NCBI RefSeq assembly: GCF_026683955.1
Contig: NZ_CP113343.1
Location: forward strand, 2,666,001-2,730,000
Direction of reading: 5' to 3'
DNA length: 64,000 bases
DNA from: Arthrobacter sp. MMS18-M83
Lineage (GTDB): Bacteria; Actinomycetota; Actinomycetes; Actinomycetales; Micrococcaceae
The notes beneath the pieces were generated by a model. The model was not told where the DNA came from. It saw nothing but the letters and a program-made list of their open reading frames with translations, and ran no database searches. The translations under genes and the position numbers were made by a program. The stretch's first letter is position 1. Each line of letters opens with the position of its first letter. Shown here piece after piece: positions 1 through 8,213 of the stretch.

Positions 1-174
1 ATCATCATTGCCTTGGTTCCGCTCGCCTTGCGCGGCGTCAAATACCGGGCAGTCTCGGCGACGCAGGCCTTGGCCAGGAACCTGGCGATCTATGGCCTCG
101 GAGGCCTTGTGGCACCTTTCATCGGGATCAAGCTCATCGACGTTCTCATTTCCTTCATCCCCGGCATCGGCTAG
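1..174 (+). CDS. kdpB: KdpB, C-terminal end (partial)
   Basis: The frame is open from base 1 to a TAG at 172..174 and gives the last 57 residues of the potassium-transporting P-type ATPase subunit B. Seen: two hydrophobic stretches and the family-typical end ([14 protein letters not shown], then a helix ending FIPGIG). KdpB hydrolyses ATP to drive high-affinity K+ uptake through KdpA in the inner membrane. kdpC starts 8 bases after the stop, as in kdpFABC operons. The catalytic domain lies outside the window, so the identification rests on the C-terminal sequence and on kdpC following it. Confidence 0.9.
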   Translation: MIIALVPLALRGVKYRAVSATQALARNLAIYGLGGLVAPFIGIKLIDVLISFIPGIG

Positions 175-182
175 GAGTCACC

Positions 183-794
183 ATGAACACCTTTCCCGGC
201 TATCTTCGGCAAGCAGGAACGGCACTGCGGTTCCTGCTCCTCGCCACCGTTGTCCTCGGATTGATCTACCCGCTGGCGATTTTCGGTATCGGCCAGGCTG
301 TTGCGCCGTTCCAGGCCAATGGCTCCATCGTGAAAGACTCGGCCGGCCGTCCAGCCGCCTCGGCGCTGATCGCGCAGGTCGTAGCCGATGAAGCCGGCAC
401 CCAGAACAAGCTGTGGTTCCATGCCCGCCCCTCGGCGGCCAAGTGGGACCCGGGGGCGTCCACTGCCAGCAACCTGGGACCCAACGATCCCAAACTGCTC
501 GACGCCGTCAAGGCCAATCGCGCCGCTATCGCCGACGCCGAGGGGGTCAAGGAATCAGACGTCCCCGCCGACGCCGTGACGGCGAGTGGTTCCGGCCTGG
601 ATCCGCAGATCTCAGTGGCCTACGCCCGCCTCCAGGTGACCAGGGTGGCCAAGGCGCACGGGCTGAGTCCTGACACGGTGCAGGCCATGGTGGACCGGCG
701 CACGGTCACTGGGCTTGAGGCCTTCCTGGGGCAGCCCTCGGTCAATGTCACGGAACTGAACCTGGACGTAGCGTCAGCGGCGCCGGCCAAGTGA
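183..794 (+). CDS. kdpC: KdpC, K+-transporting ATPase subunit C
   Basis: This 203-residue protein has the usual KdpC length and plan: one N-terminal membrane helix (about residues 17-40, FLLLATVVLGLIYPLAIFGI) and a hydrophilic outer domain. The family signature SGLDPQISVAYARLQ lies in the C-terminal half. KdpC is the accessory subunit of the KdpFABC pump and helps KdpB/KdpA function. A GGAG-type ribosome site (tagGAGtcacc) sits just before the ATG, overlapping the end of kdpB. The gene is followed after 57 bases by kdpD, so pump and sensor genes are co-directional here. Confidence 0.95.
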   Translation: MNTFPGYLRQAGTALRFLLLATVVLGLIYPLAIFGIGQAVAPFQANGSIVKDSAGRPAASALIAQVVADEAGTQNKLWFHARPSAAKWDPGASTASNLGPNDPKLLDAVKANRAAIADAEGVKESDVPADAVTASGSGLDPQISVAYARLQVTRVAKAHGLSPDTVQAMVDRRTVTGLEAFLGQPSVNVTELNLDVASAAPAK

Positions 795-851
795 CGGCGC
801 CGGGCCTCGCTGCGCGGCACCGGCGCGTTCAACAAGTGAAAGAATGACCAC

Positions 852-3500
852 ATGGCACGGGCGACGCTGCGCATTTTCCTCGGGGCAGCCCCGGGGGTAG
901 GTAAGACCTACGCCATGCTCGAGGAGGCCCACCGGCTGAGCGGACGTGGCGAGGACGTGGTGGTGGCCTTCGCCATGGACCATGGGCGCAGCGACACCCG
1001 TGCCTTGATGGACGGATTGGAAGTCATCCCGCCGCACACCATCGCGTACCGGGACACCGCCTTCGAAGAGATGGACGTCGACGCTGTCCTGGCCCGCAAG
1101 CCGCGGATCGCCGTCGTCGATGAATATGCCCACTCGAACATCCCCGGAAGCCGGAATCACAAGCGCTGGCAGGACGTCGAGGAACTGCTCGACGCCGGCA
1201 TCAACGTCCTCTCCACCGTCAACGTGCAGCATCTGGCCTCCTTGGGGGACGTCGTGAGTGCCATCACCGATGTGCGGCAGTCGGAGACGGTGCCCGACGA
1301 CGTCGTGCGGCGCGCCGATCAGATCCACATTGTGGACATTTCACCGGAGCTGCTGCGGCAGCGGTTGGGCGACGGCAAGATTTATTCGGCGGACAAGATC
1401 GATGCCGCATTGTCTAACTATTTCCGGCTCGGCAACCTGACTGCCCTGCGGGAACTGGCGCTTCTCTGGTTGGCCGACCGCGTGGACGAAGGGCTCGCGA
1501 AGTACCGTTCGGAACAGGGGATCGAGGCGAGCTGGCCGGCCCGCGAGCGGATTGTTATTGGCCTTACGGGCGGGCCTGAAGGGGACGTCCTCATCCGCCG
1601 GGCCGCCCGCATTCTCAAGCGCGTCAACGGCGGCGACTTGCTGGCCGTGCACGTCCGTGCTGCCGATGGGGTGGCCTCGGAATCGCCGCAGGCGCTGGAA
1701 GCCCAGCGGCTATTGGTCCGGGATTTGGGCGGGAGCTACCACACGGTGGCGGGGGAGGATCCCGCGAGGGCTTTGCTTGACTTCGCCCGCAGCGTTAACG
1801 CGACGCAGATCGTCGTCGGGATTTCCCGGCGCCGGTCCGTCGTTGGCAGGCTGACCGGCCGGGGGATCGGCAACCGGGTGGTGCGGGACTCCGGTGACAT
1901 CGACGTGCACATGGTGTCGCATCCCTTGGGCGGCCGGGGGGTTGACCGTCCGCGGCAGCGGGACCTTGGGCGTGCCAGGGTGATGGTCGGATTTGCGATG
2001 GCGGTGGTCCTTCCGGTTCTTTTGCAGCTCCTGCTGGCAGCGAGTCCTTCGCACAACATTGCGACGGCCGTGCTCCTCCAGCTGACTGGCTCTGTGGCGG
2101 TAGCCCTGGTCGGCGGGTTGTGGCCCGCCCTGCTCGGTGCCCTATGGAGCAGCCTGCTTGTGAATTACTTCTCCATACCCCCCGTGGGCACCCTGACCAT
2201 CAGCGACCCCGAGAACATCCTTGCTTTGCTTGTCTTCGTGGGTGTTTCAGCCGCTGTGGCCGCCGTGGTGGACGTCTCGGCCAGGCGTTCCAAGGAGGCC
2301 GCCCGTGCTCGTGCCGAAGCCACCACCTTAGGTGATCTCACGCGTGGAGCATCGAGCGCGGAGGACACCGTCGAGGGACTCTTGAAGCAAGCGCTGGACG
2401 TGTTCCAGATGCGCGGGGCGGCACTTTTCAGGGCAACAGGCGCGGGTTCCCCGGGCGCAGCTACCGGCGGTTGGCGCCTTGTCGCCAAAGCAGGGGAGGC
2501 CGCACCCCTTCCTCCCGACGGCGCCGACAACACCGAACAGATCGACGCCGGAACCCGATTGGTCCTATCCGGCCGAATCCTGCCCGCCAGCGACCGCCGG
2601 CTGCTGAGCGCCTTCGGCGCGCATCTATCGGCCCAGCTCGAGCGGCGCCAATTGGCGGCCAGCCGCCGTGAGGTCATGCGCTTGGCGGAAAGCAACACGA
2701 TGCGCACGTCCATCCTGCGTGCCGTCTCCCATGACCTCCGGACTCCGCTGGCCGGGATCAAATTGGCCGTGGGGGGCTTGCGGCAAAGCAATGTCCACTA
2801 CACGCCCGAGGAGGAGCAGGAACTGTTGGCAACCATCGAGGAATGCTCGGACAGGCTCGACGTCCTGGTGGGGAACCTGCTGGACATGTCCCGCATTACC
2901 TCGGACTCGGTGAACGCGCTCATCCGCCCGGTGCGCTGGTACGAAGTGATTCCGGCCGCCCTGCATGGCGTACCGCCGGGGAGGGTGCGCGTCGACTTGC
3001 CCGGAAACATGCCGGAGATCGACGCCGACTCCGGAATGCTGGAAAGAGTCATCGCCAACATCGTGGAGAACGCCATCAAATACGCTCCGGATTCGGATGT
3101 GGTCCTGGTGGGTGCAGCAGGCGGCCTCAGTTCCTCAACCCTGGACGGGAGACCGTCAGGAGAGCTGCGCATCATCGATCACGGCCAAGGAGTCCCAGCC
3201 GAAAGCGTCGTCAGGATGTTCCAGCCGTTCCAGCGGCTCAACGACGTTCCTTCCACCACCGGGGTTGGCCTTGGCCTCGCTGTAGCCAAGGGATTCACGG
3301 AAGCGATGGGAGGCACACTCACCGCGGAAGAGACTCCGGGTGGTGGTTTGACTATGGTCATCCGGCTGCCGTTATCTACCGGGGTCGCGTTCCCGCATGA
3401 GGAGGCGCAAGCTCCCTTGGAAGCGCAATCGGTGCTCATGGAGCGCCGCCACATGCCGCCGTCGGGCAGTCCAGATAGCGCCCCCAGGGAGGCGAGATGA
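852..3500 (+). CDS. kdpD: KdpD, osmosensitive K+ sensor histidine kinase
   Basis: At 882 residues this is a full-length KdpD. Order of domains: N-terminal KdpD ATP-binding domain with Walker A GAAPGVGKT (residues 11-19) and VDEYAHSN (about 89-96), a universal-stress-protein-like domain, four membrane helices (about 373-473), a GAF-like linker, the HisKA box AVSHDLRTPL with the phosphorylated His at residue 627, an N box (NIVENAIKYAP) and glycine motifs near 776 and 804. It senses K+ limitation or osmotic stress and phosphorylates KdpE. The stop overlaps the kdpE start by 4 bases (ATGA), which indicates translational coupling. Confidence 0.96.
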   Translation: MARATLRIFLGAAPGVGKTYAMLEEAHRLSGRGEDVVVAFAMDHGRSDTRALMDGLEVIPPHTIAYRDTAFEEMDVDAVLARKPRIAVVDEYAHSNIPGSRNHKRWQDVEELLDAGINVLSTVNVQHLASLGDVVSAITDVRQSETVPDDVVRRADQIHIVDISPELLRQRLGDGKIYSADKIDAALSNYFRLGNLTALRELALLWLADRVDEGLAKYRSEQGIEASWPARERIVIGLTGGPEGDVLIRRAARILKRVNGGDLLAVHVRAADGVASESPQALEAQRLLVRDLGGSYHTVAGEDPARALLDFARSVNATQIVVGISRRRSVVGRLTGRGIGNRVVRDSGDIDVHMVSHPLGGRGVDRPRQRDLGRARVMVGFAMAVVLPVLLQLLLAASPSHNIATAVLLQLTGSVAVALVGGLWPALLGALWSSLLVNYFSIPPVGTLTISDPENILALLVFVGVSAAVAAVVDVSARRSKEAARARAEATTLGDLTRGASSAEDTVEGLLKQALDVFQMRGAALFRATGAGSPGAATGGWRLVAKAGEAAPLPPDGADNTEQIDAGTRLVLSGRILPASDRRLLSAFGAHLSAQLERRQLAASRREVMRLAESNTMRTSILRAVSHDLRTPLAGIKLAVGGLRQSNVHYTPEEEQELLATIEECSDRLDVLVGNLLDMSRITSDSVNALIRPVRWYEVIPAALHGVPPGRVRVDLPGNMPEIDADSGMLERVIANIVENAIKYAPDSDVVLVGAAGGLSSSTLDGRPSGELRIIDHGQGVPAESVVRMFQPFQRLNDVPSTTGVGLGLAVAKGFTEAMGGTLTAEETPGGGLTMVIRLPLSTGVAFPHEEAQAPLEAQSVLMERRHMPPSGSPDSAPREAR

Positions 3501-4174
3501 GCAACGTCCTGGTGGTGGACGACGATCCCCATATCGTCAAAGCCTTGCGGATTACCCTCCAGGCCCACGGTTACACCGTGGCCACCGCGTCCGACGGCGA
3601 ATCGGCCTTGCGCTCTGCCGCCCAGCATCCGGTGGGCGTACTGATCCTCGACCTAGGGTTGCCGGATATCGACGGAACCACTGTCATTACCCGGTTGCGT
3701 GCGTGGAGCAACGTGCCCATCCTGGTCCTTTCCGCCCGGCATGGCTCCGACGACAAAGTTGAAGCCCTCGACGCCGGCGCGGATGACTACATCACCAAGC
3801 CGTTCGGGCTCGATGAGCTGCTGGCCCGCCTCCGGGCGATCCTGCGGCGAACCGCGGATCCGGGCGAAGAGCCGCCCGTGCTGGTCACTGACTCGTTCAC
3901 GGTGGACCTGGCCATGAGGCGTGTAACGCGCGATGGCGTGGACGTCCGCCTGACGCCGACCGAGTGGAGGATCCTGGATCTGTTCGTGCGGAACCCGGAG
4001 AAGCTGATCACCCAGCAACAGCTCCTCAGCGAGGTCTGGGGGCCAGCGTACGCCAAGGAAGCCAACTACCTGCGCGTGTACATGGCCCAGCTCCGGCGGA
4101 AACTGGAACCGGAAGCCGGGAACCCTCGCCACCTGATCACCGAGGTGGGGATTGGGTACCGGTTCATGCCATGA
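3497..4174 (+). CDS. kdpE: KdpE, response regulator of kdp
   Basis: The 225-residue protein is an OmpR-family response regulator. The receiver domain shows the acidic pair DDD at 8-10, the phosphate-accepting D52 (LDLGLPD) and K101 (YITKPF). The C-terminal half is a winged helix with TPTEWRILDLFVRNP and the closing GIGYRFMP. It is the partner of KdpD and activates kdpFABC under K+ limitation. The ATG lies in the last codons of kdpD. No kdp operator is visible because the operon promoter is outside the window. Confidence 0.96.
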   Translation: MSNVLVVDDDPHIVKALRITLQAHGYTVATASDGESALRSAAQHPVGVLILDLGLPDIDGTTVITRLRAWSNVPILVLSARHGSDDKVEALDAGADDYITKPFGLDELLARLRAILRRTADPGEEPPVLVTDSFTVDLAMRRVTRDGVDVRLTPTEWRILDLFVRNPEKLITQQQLLSEVWGPAYAKEANYLRVYMAQLRRKLEPEAGNPRHLITEVGIGYRFMP

Positions 4175-4200
4175 GTCCGGCGCCGGTCTATGCTCGATCC

Positions 4201-4895
4201 ATGTCGCCCGATCTCTACCTTGCCGAGCTGTCCATCTGCGTCGATCAACTCCGCATCCTTGCCAGACAACCTGAAGATAAGCTTGCACATTCGGTTCCCG
4301 CCTGTCCGGGTTGGACACTCGACGGACTTTTCGGGCACCTTGGCTCGATCGAACGATGGGCTGCGGAGATTATTCTTGGGGGAAGCTCGTCGAGGAACGT
4401 CCTGCCCCTTCCGTCGGCGCTGCAGGGTGGTTCCTCGAGGGGTCGAACTCGTTTCTCGAGACAATGGCGAGGATGGATCCCGAGAAAGAATGCTGGAATT
4501 TCGGGCCCCCTCCCCGCAAGGCCGGATTCTGGCTCAGGCGCCAAGCACACGAACACGCGATCCACCTTGTCGACGCCTGCTTGGCATCAGATCTGGAGGC
4601 CCCCGCCTTCAGTGAAGACTTCATGTTCGATGGAATCGACGAGGTTTTGGAAATGTTCATCCCGCGCCAGCTGAGGCTGGGGCGTATGCCGCAACCGGAA
4701 GCCGCCGTGACCTTCAACGTCCCAGGATCCGGCAGCCGGACCATTGGTACGGGGCCCGTCGCGGCGTCGATTACTGCGCCTCTGCGCAGCATGTATCTCG
4801 GTCTCTGGGGACGTTCAGACCTCACAGACTCCGCCGTCATCGAGGGGGATGCTTCCCTTGCGCTCCGTGTCCTGGAAGGGCCAATCACGCCCTGA
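4201..4895 (+). pseudogene. Maleylpyruvate isomerase-family protein, frameshifted
   Basis: Two frames together make one protein of the mycothiol-dependent maleylpyruvate isomerase (TIGR03083/DinB-like) family. The first, from ATG 4201, gives MSPDLYLAELSICVDQLRIL and ends in HLGSIERWAAEIILG. The second continues KLVEERPAP...WLRRQAHEHAIHLVDACLA to the TGA at 4893..4895. The switch falls at a run of five G (4378..4382); one more G would restore a single reading frame of about 230 residues. The break may be a real mutation or an assembly error. The RQAHEHAIH segment is the family's His-rich helix. The gene follows kdpE by 26 bases on the same strand, but a link to potassium transport is not expected. 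Confidence 0.7.
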
Positions 4896-5014
4896 GAATC
4901 CTCGGATGCCTAAGCGGCTTTCGATTCGGCCTTGATCTTTGGTGGGCCGGTCTTGTGGATCGGCCAGGCTTCACCTGTCTCCCAAGTTCCCGCTCAGTAG
5001 GTAGAGTCGAAGCC

Positions 5015-5554
5015 ATGACTCGCCGGAAGGTTCAATCTGCCCTTGTCGCGATTCCTTTCGCTTTGTGCCTGATCGCACTTGCACCGGCAGGGACTGCAGT
5101 GGCCGCGCCTTGCGATTCGCCGGGCCTTCTTGGACTGGTCGGCATGTGCTCGCCCGGCAGCTCCGCGACTCCCCGGCCGTCGGGCAAACCCACCCCGCCA
5201 GGCACGCCTAGTCCACCGGTACAACCGCAACCACAACCGGATCCGGGAGCTACGGTTCCGGCCGGCGGAGCCTCACCCCCGTCGCCGGTGGCGACCGTGG
5301 AGCCGGACCCGATCAAGACCGCGCCACCAGCTGCGACAGGGTCCGCAGTGCCGACGCCGTTTGTCACTCCTCCCGCTCCTTCGGCTCGGAATTCAGCGTC
5401 GGCGGCTGGCCCCAGTGTTGACCCCGGTGGCCCAGCCCCGAACGGTCAGCCCGTGGCACCGACCTTGTCTGTGGCGGGATGGCTTTTGGCCTTTGGCGGA
5501 GCACTGATCGCCGCCGGGGGCATGGTGGGTCTCAGAAGATATCCATCGCTTTAG
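5015..5554 (+). CDS. Secreted, proline-rich, membrane-anchored protein
   Basis: Function unknown. From ATG 5015 the 179-residue protein begins with a Sec signal peptide (MTRRKVQ, hydrophobic core LVAIPFALCLIALAPAGTAVAA, probable cut after AVAA). A disordered outer region rich in Pro, Ser, Thr and Gly follows, and a C-terminal hydrophobic helix (SVAGWLLAFGGALIAAGGMVGL) precedes a short basic tail. The two Cys near the start of the mature part may form a disulfide. The frame is open 60 bases further upstream, but the upstream residues would bury the signal peptide, so this start was preferred. No LPXTG sorting motif is present, although the overall shape recalls cell-wall-spanning linker proteins. 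Confidence 0.7.
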   Translation: MTRRKVQSALVAIPFALCLIALAPAGTAVAAPCDSPGLLGLVGMCSPGSSATPRPSGKPTPPGTPSPPVQPQPQPDPGATVPAGGASPPSPVATVEPDPIKTAPPAATGSAVPTPFVTPPAPSARNSASAAGPSVDPGGPAPNGQPVAPTLSVAGWLLAFGGALIAAGGMVGLRRYPSL

Positions 5555-5692
5555 GCGTTGTATACCCGGCGTCCCCCCGCTAACACCCGGCGTCCCGCCG
5601 CGAAACAGGTAAAGACCGGCCCTCCCTCATTCTGTTGCGCGTTCCTAGGATTGAAAGCGAAGCCGAAAAGCACACCGAACGAGGGGCCAACA

Positions 5693-6418
5693 ATGAGTAC
5701 TGGACAGGGACGGGTAGCCGTCATCACCGGCGCGTCGTCGGGAATCGGTGCCGCAACGGCGAGGGCGCTCGCTGCGGATGGGTATCGTGTGGCGTTGCTT
5801 GCACGAAGGGTCGACCGGATCCAGGCGCTGGCGGATGAACTCGGGGATGGCGCCATTGCTATCGAGGCGGACGTCACCGACCGCGGCTCCCTGCTGGCGG
5901 CTGCGGAACGGGTCAAGGCCGAGTTCGGCGGGACTGACGTTTTGGTAAACAACGCGGGGATCATGCTGCTCGGTCCGTTCTCTTCGGATCAGCAGGACGA
6001 CTACCGCCAAATGATCGAGGTGAACCTGATCGGCGCGATCACAGCAACCGAGGTTTTCCTGGACCAGCTCCGAGATGGTGGCGGGGACTTGGTGAACATT
6101 TCTTCCGTTGCTGGCAGGACGGCCCGGCCCGGCAATGGCGTCTACGCCGCGACGAAGTGGGGGATCAACGGTTGGTCGGAATCGCTCCGGCAAGAACTGC
6201 AACCAGGGGTTCGCGTGACGGTCATCGAACCGGGGGCGGTTGCCACCGAGTTGCCAAGCCACATCACGCACGAACAGACCAGGGCGGGCGCCGAGGCGAT
6301 GTACAGCCAGGTGGCTGTCACGGCAGAGGACATCGCCGAAGTCATCGCGTTCGCCGTCAGCCGGCCCCGACGCCTGACCATCAACGAGATCCTGCTGCGC
6401 CCCGCAGGCCAGGCCTGA
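5693..6418 (+). CDS. Short-chain dehydrogenase/reductase (SDR)
   Basis: The 241-residue protein is a classical SDR: cofactor motif TGASSGIG (residues 12-19), NNAG, a catalytic Ser in NISSVAG and YAATK as the Tyr/Lys active pair. It should oxidise or reduce a small alcohol or ketone with NAD(P); the substrate cannot be read from sequence. The frame is open upstream to 5558, but the Rossmann motif and the ATG at 5693 favour this start. An XRE regulator and a CMD-family gene follow on the same strand, a common grouping in actinobacteria where the regulator responds to a small ligand. Confidence 0.9.
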   Translation: MSTGQGRVAVITGASSGIGAATARALAADGYRVALLARRVDRIQALADELGDGAIAIEADVTDRGSLLAAAERVKAEFGGTDVLVNNAGIMLLGPFSSDQQDDYRQMIEVNLIGAITATEVFLDQLRDGGGDLVNISSVAGRTARPGNGVYAATKWGINGWSESLRQELQPGVRVTVIEPGAVATELPSHITHEQTRAGAEAMYSQVAVTAEDIAEVIAFAVSRPRRLTINEILLRPAGQA

Positions 6419-6463
6419 AGCGGCGAACCCGTGCGTCGCCGTCGTCGAAACTAAGGTAGGGGA

Positions 6464-7372
6464 ATGGATAACAGGACCGAGGTCCGGGACTTCCTGACGT
6501 CCCGCCGTGCCCGCGTCACACCCGAACAGGCCGGGATTCCGGTCTATGGTGGGCACCGACGCGTCAAGGGCCTTCGCCGGGAGGAAGTGGCGATGCTCGC
6601 CGGCGTGAGCGTGGATTACTATGTGCGGATGGAGCGGGGCAACCTCTCCGGCGTCTCGGAAAGCATTCTTGACGCGGTCGCACGCACGCTCCAGCTGAGC
6701 GAGGTTGAGCACGCCCACTTCTACGACCTCGCCAACACAGCCAACAGCAGCGGCACCCGCATGGCACGCCCGGCAGTGACTCACGTGCGCCCGGCCTTGC
6801 AGCGCATACTCGACTCGATCGCGGCACCGGCTTGGGTCAGAAACGGCAAAGCCGACTTCCTTGCCAGCAACCGTCTGGGACGGGCGCTCTACGCGCCGAT
6901 CTTCATCGATCCCCGACGCCCAGGGAACACCGCCCGGTTCCTTTTCCTGGACCCGCGCGCGGCGGACTTCTATCCCGACTGGCCGGAGATGGCCCGCGGC
7001 ATGGTCGCAACGCTGCGCGCCGAGGCTGGCAGGCATCCCTACGACAAAGGCCTGACCGACCTCATCGGGGAACTCGCGACCCACAGCGAACCCTTCCGCC
7101 AGCTCTGGGCCTCCCACGAAGTCCTCACCCATCGCAACGGCACCAAGCGCCTGCGGCACCCCGTCGTCGGCGATTTAGAACTCACGTACGAGGCTATGCA
7201 ACTGGCCACGGACGAGGGCCTGACGCTGCTCATCTACGCCGCCGAACCCGGCTCCCGGTCCGAGGAAGGACTCCGTCTGCTCAACAGCTGGGCACCCGCG
7301 GAGGACGACGAAGGCACCGAAGGCCCGCCCTTCGCCCCGGCCGGAGAATCACGAACAAGGAGAACAACATGA
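6464..7372 (+). CDS. XRE-family regulator with MmyB-like ligand domain
   Basis: This 302-residue protein has an N-terminal Cro/C1-type helix-turn-helix (about residues 28-85, GLRREEVAMLAGVSVDYYVRMERG) and a longer C-terminal domain typical of MmyB-like regulators (PAWVRNGKADFLASNRLGRAL, FLFLDPRAADFYPDW, RHPVVGDLELTYE). In that family the C-terminal PAS-like domain binds a hydrophobic ligand. It probably controls the neighbouring dehydrogenase (45 bases upstream) and the CMD gene, whose start overlaps its stop by 4 bases. No operator could be defined. Confidence 0.9.
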   Translation: MDNRTEVRDFLTSRRARVTPEQAGIPVYGGHRRVKGLRREEVAMLAGVSVDYYVRMERGNLSGVSESILDAVARTLQLSEVEHAHFYDLANTANSSGTRMARPAVTHVRPALQRILDSIAAPAWVRNGKADFLASNRLGRALYAPIFIDPRRPGNTARFLFLDPRAADFYPDWPEMARGMVATLRAEAGRHPYDKGLTDLIGELATHSEPFRQLWASHEVLTHRNGTKRLRHPVVGDLELTYEAMQLATDEGLTLLIYAAEPGSRSEEGLRLLNSWAPAEDDEGTEGPPFAPAGESRTRRTT

Positions 7373-7683
7373 CCGAACAATCCCGCGCCCAGCAACTCGT
7401 CGGGGACATCTCGCCCAAACTGGCCTCACTCACCGACGACGTGCTCTTCGCCGACGTCTGGGAACGGACCGAGTTGGCCAAGCGCGACCGGAGCCTCATT
7501 ACCGTTGCGAGTCTCGTAACGAGCGGCAGCACCGAACAGCTTTTTGGACACCTGCGCCTGGCGAAGGCCAACGGACTGACCGAGGCCGAATTGAGCGAGG
7601 CAATCACGCATTTGGCGTTCTACGCGGGCTGGCCGAAGGCGATGTCCGCCATGGCGGTCGCCAAGCAGGTGTTTGCCGAGTAG
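7369..7683 (+). CDS. Carboxymuconolactone decarboxylase-family protein
   Basis: The 104-residue protein matches the CMD fold: RDRSLITVASLVTSG, then LFGHLRLAKANGLTEAELSE and a helix with HLAFYAGWPKAMSAM. The conserved His of the GH(L) motif is present, but the CxxC pair of the AhpD peroxidase branch is missing, so a thiol peroxidase role is unlikely. Homologues are found as small oligomeric enzymes in aromatic or oxidative-stress contexts; the reaction here is unknown. The ATG overlaps the XRE regulator stop (ATGA) and AGGAG lies 6 bases upstream, so the two are translated together. Confidence 0.88.
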   Translation: MTEQSRAQQLVGDISPKLASLTDDVLFADVWERTELAKRDRSLITVASLVTSGSTEQLFGHLRLAKANGLTEAELSEAITHLAFYAGWPKAMSAMAVAKQVFAE

Positions 7684-7738
7684 CCGCGTTCACGTCCGTG
7701 GGCGCCTGGTGCCCCCATCTCCGGTTACTTCCGGAAGT

Positions 7739-8182
7739 TCAGCCCTGCGGGGGTTGCCCTTGGAGAGAGGCGATCTGCGCACGCGCGGCCTCGATGAGTT
7801 CATTGTTGGTGTTGGCGTGGCCGTTGAGGCCCCAACCGCCGTCGGGCGCTTCTGTCAGGAGAACCCAAGTGCGTTCGGGTAGCGTCGGGTCCGCCGCGGC
7901 TGTTGCGATGAGGGCAGTGAGCTGTTCGACCAAGACGAGCTGCTTGTCGCGGTCCAATGCGCCCGCGTTCGTGAGCACCTGGACCCGCACGTCGCGGCTG
8001 TCGCCGTCGACATTCGACAGGTCCCCTTCCGGGAGTTCATGGATGAATGCTGCCGTGTTCTTTCGGAACATCGGAATGTCCGGAACCTGCTCCACCCGCA
8101 TCACAGTCGACGCCAGGTCAATCGCGAGCTGGTGCTTGTCTGCAAAGGTCCCGGTGGTGGCATATACGTCGATCATGGGCAT
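7739..8182 (-). CDS. Tautomerase-family protein
   Basis: The 147-residue protein begins MPMIDVYATTGTFADK. The Pro after the first Met is where 4-oxalocrotonate tautomerase-type enzymes carry the catalytic N-terminal proline. Length and the partly repeated pattern (N-terminal half, then TWVLLTEAPDGGWGLNG) fit a fused two-domain member of the superfamily. AAAGGAGAAG upstream of the ATG is a good ribosome site. It probably catalyses a keto-enol tautomerisation or related reaction. It lies 5.7 kb from the hpa operon, which lacks its own isomerase HpaF, but the link is only a guess. Confidence 0.75.
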   Translation of the reverse strand: MPMIDVYATTGTFADKHQLAIDLASTVMRVEQVPDIPMFRKNTAAFIHELPEGDLSNVDGDSRDVRVQVLTNAGALDRDKQLVLVEQLTALIATAAADPTLPERTWVLLTEAPDGGWGLNGHANTNNELIEAARAQIASLQGQPPQG

Positions 8183-8213
8183 GATGCTTCTCCTTTTCTA
8201 TGTCGGTCAACCT

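Noticed and set aside
171..794. Reverse-strand and shifted open frames across kdpC
   Set aside because: They are side effects of high GC content; kdpC itself is a full match to its family with a good ribosome site.
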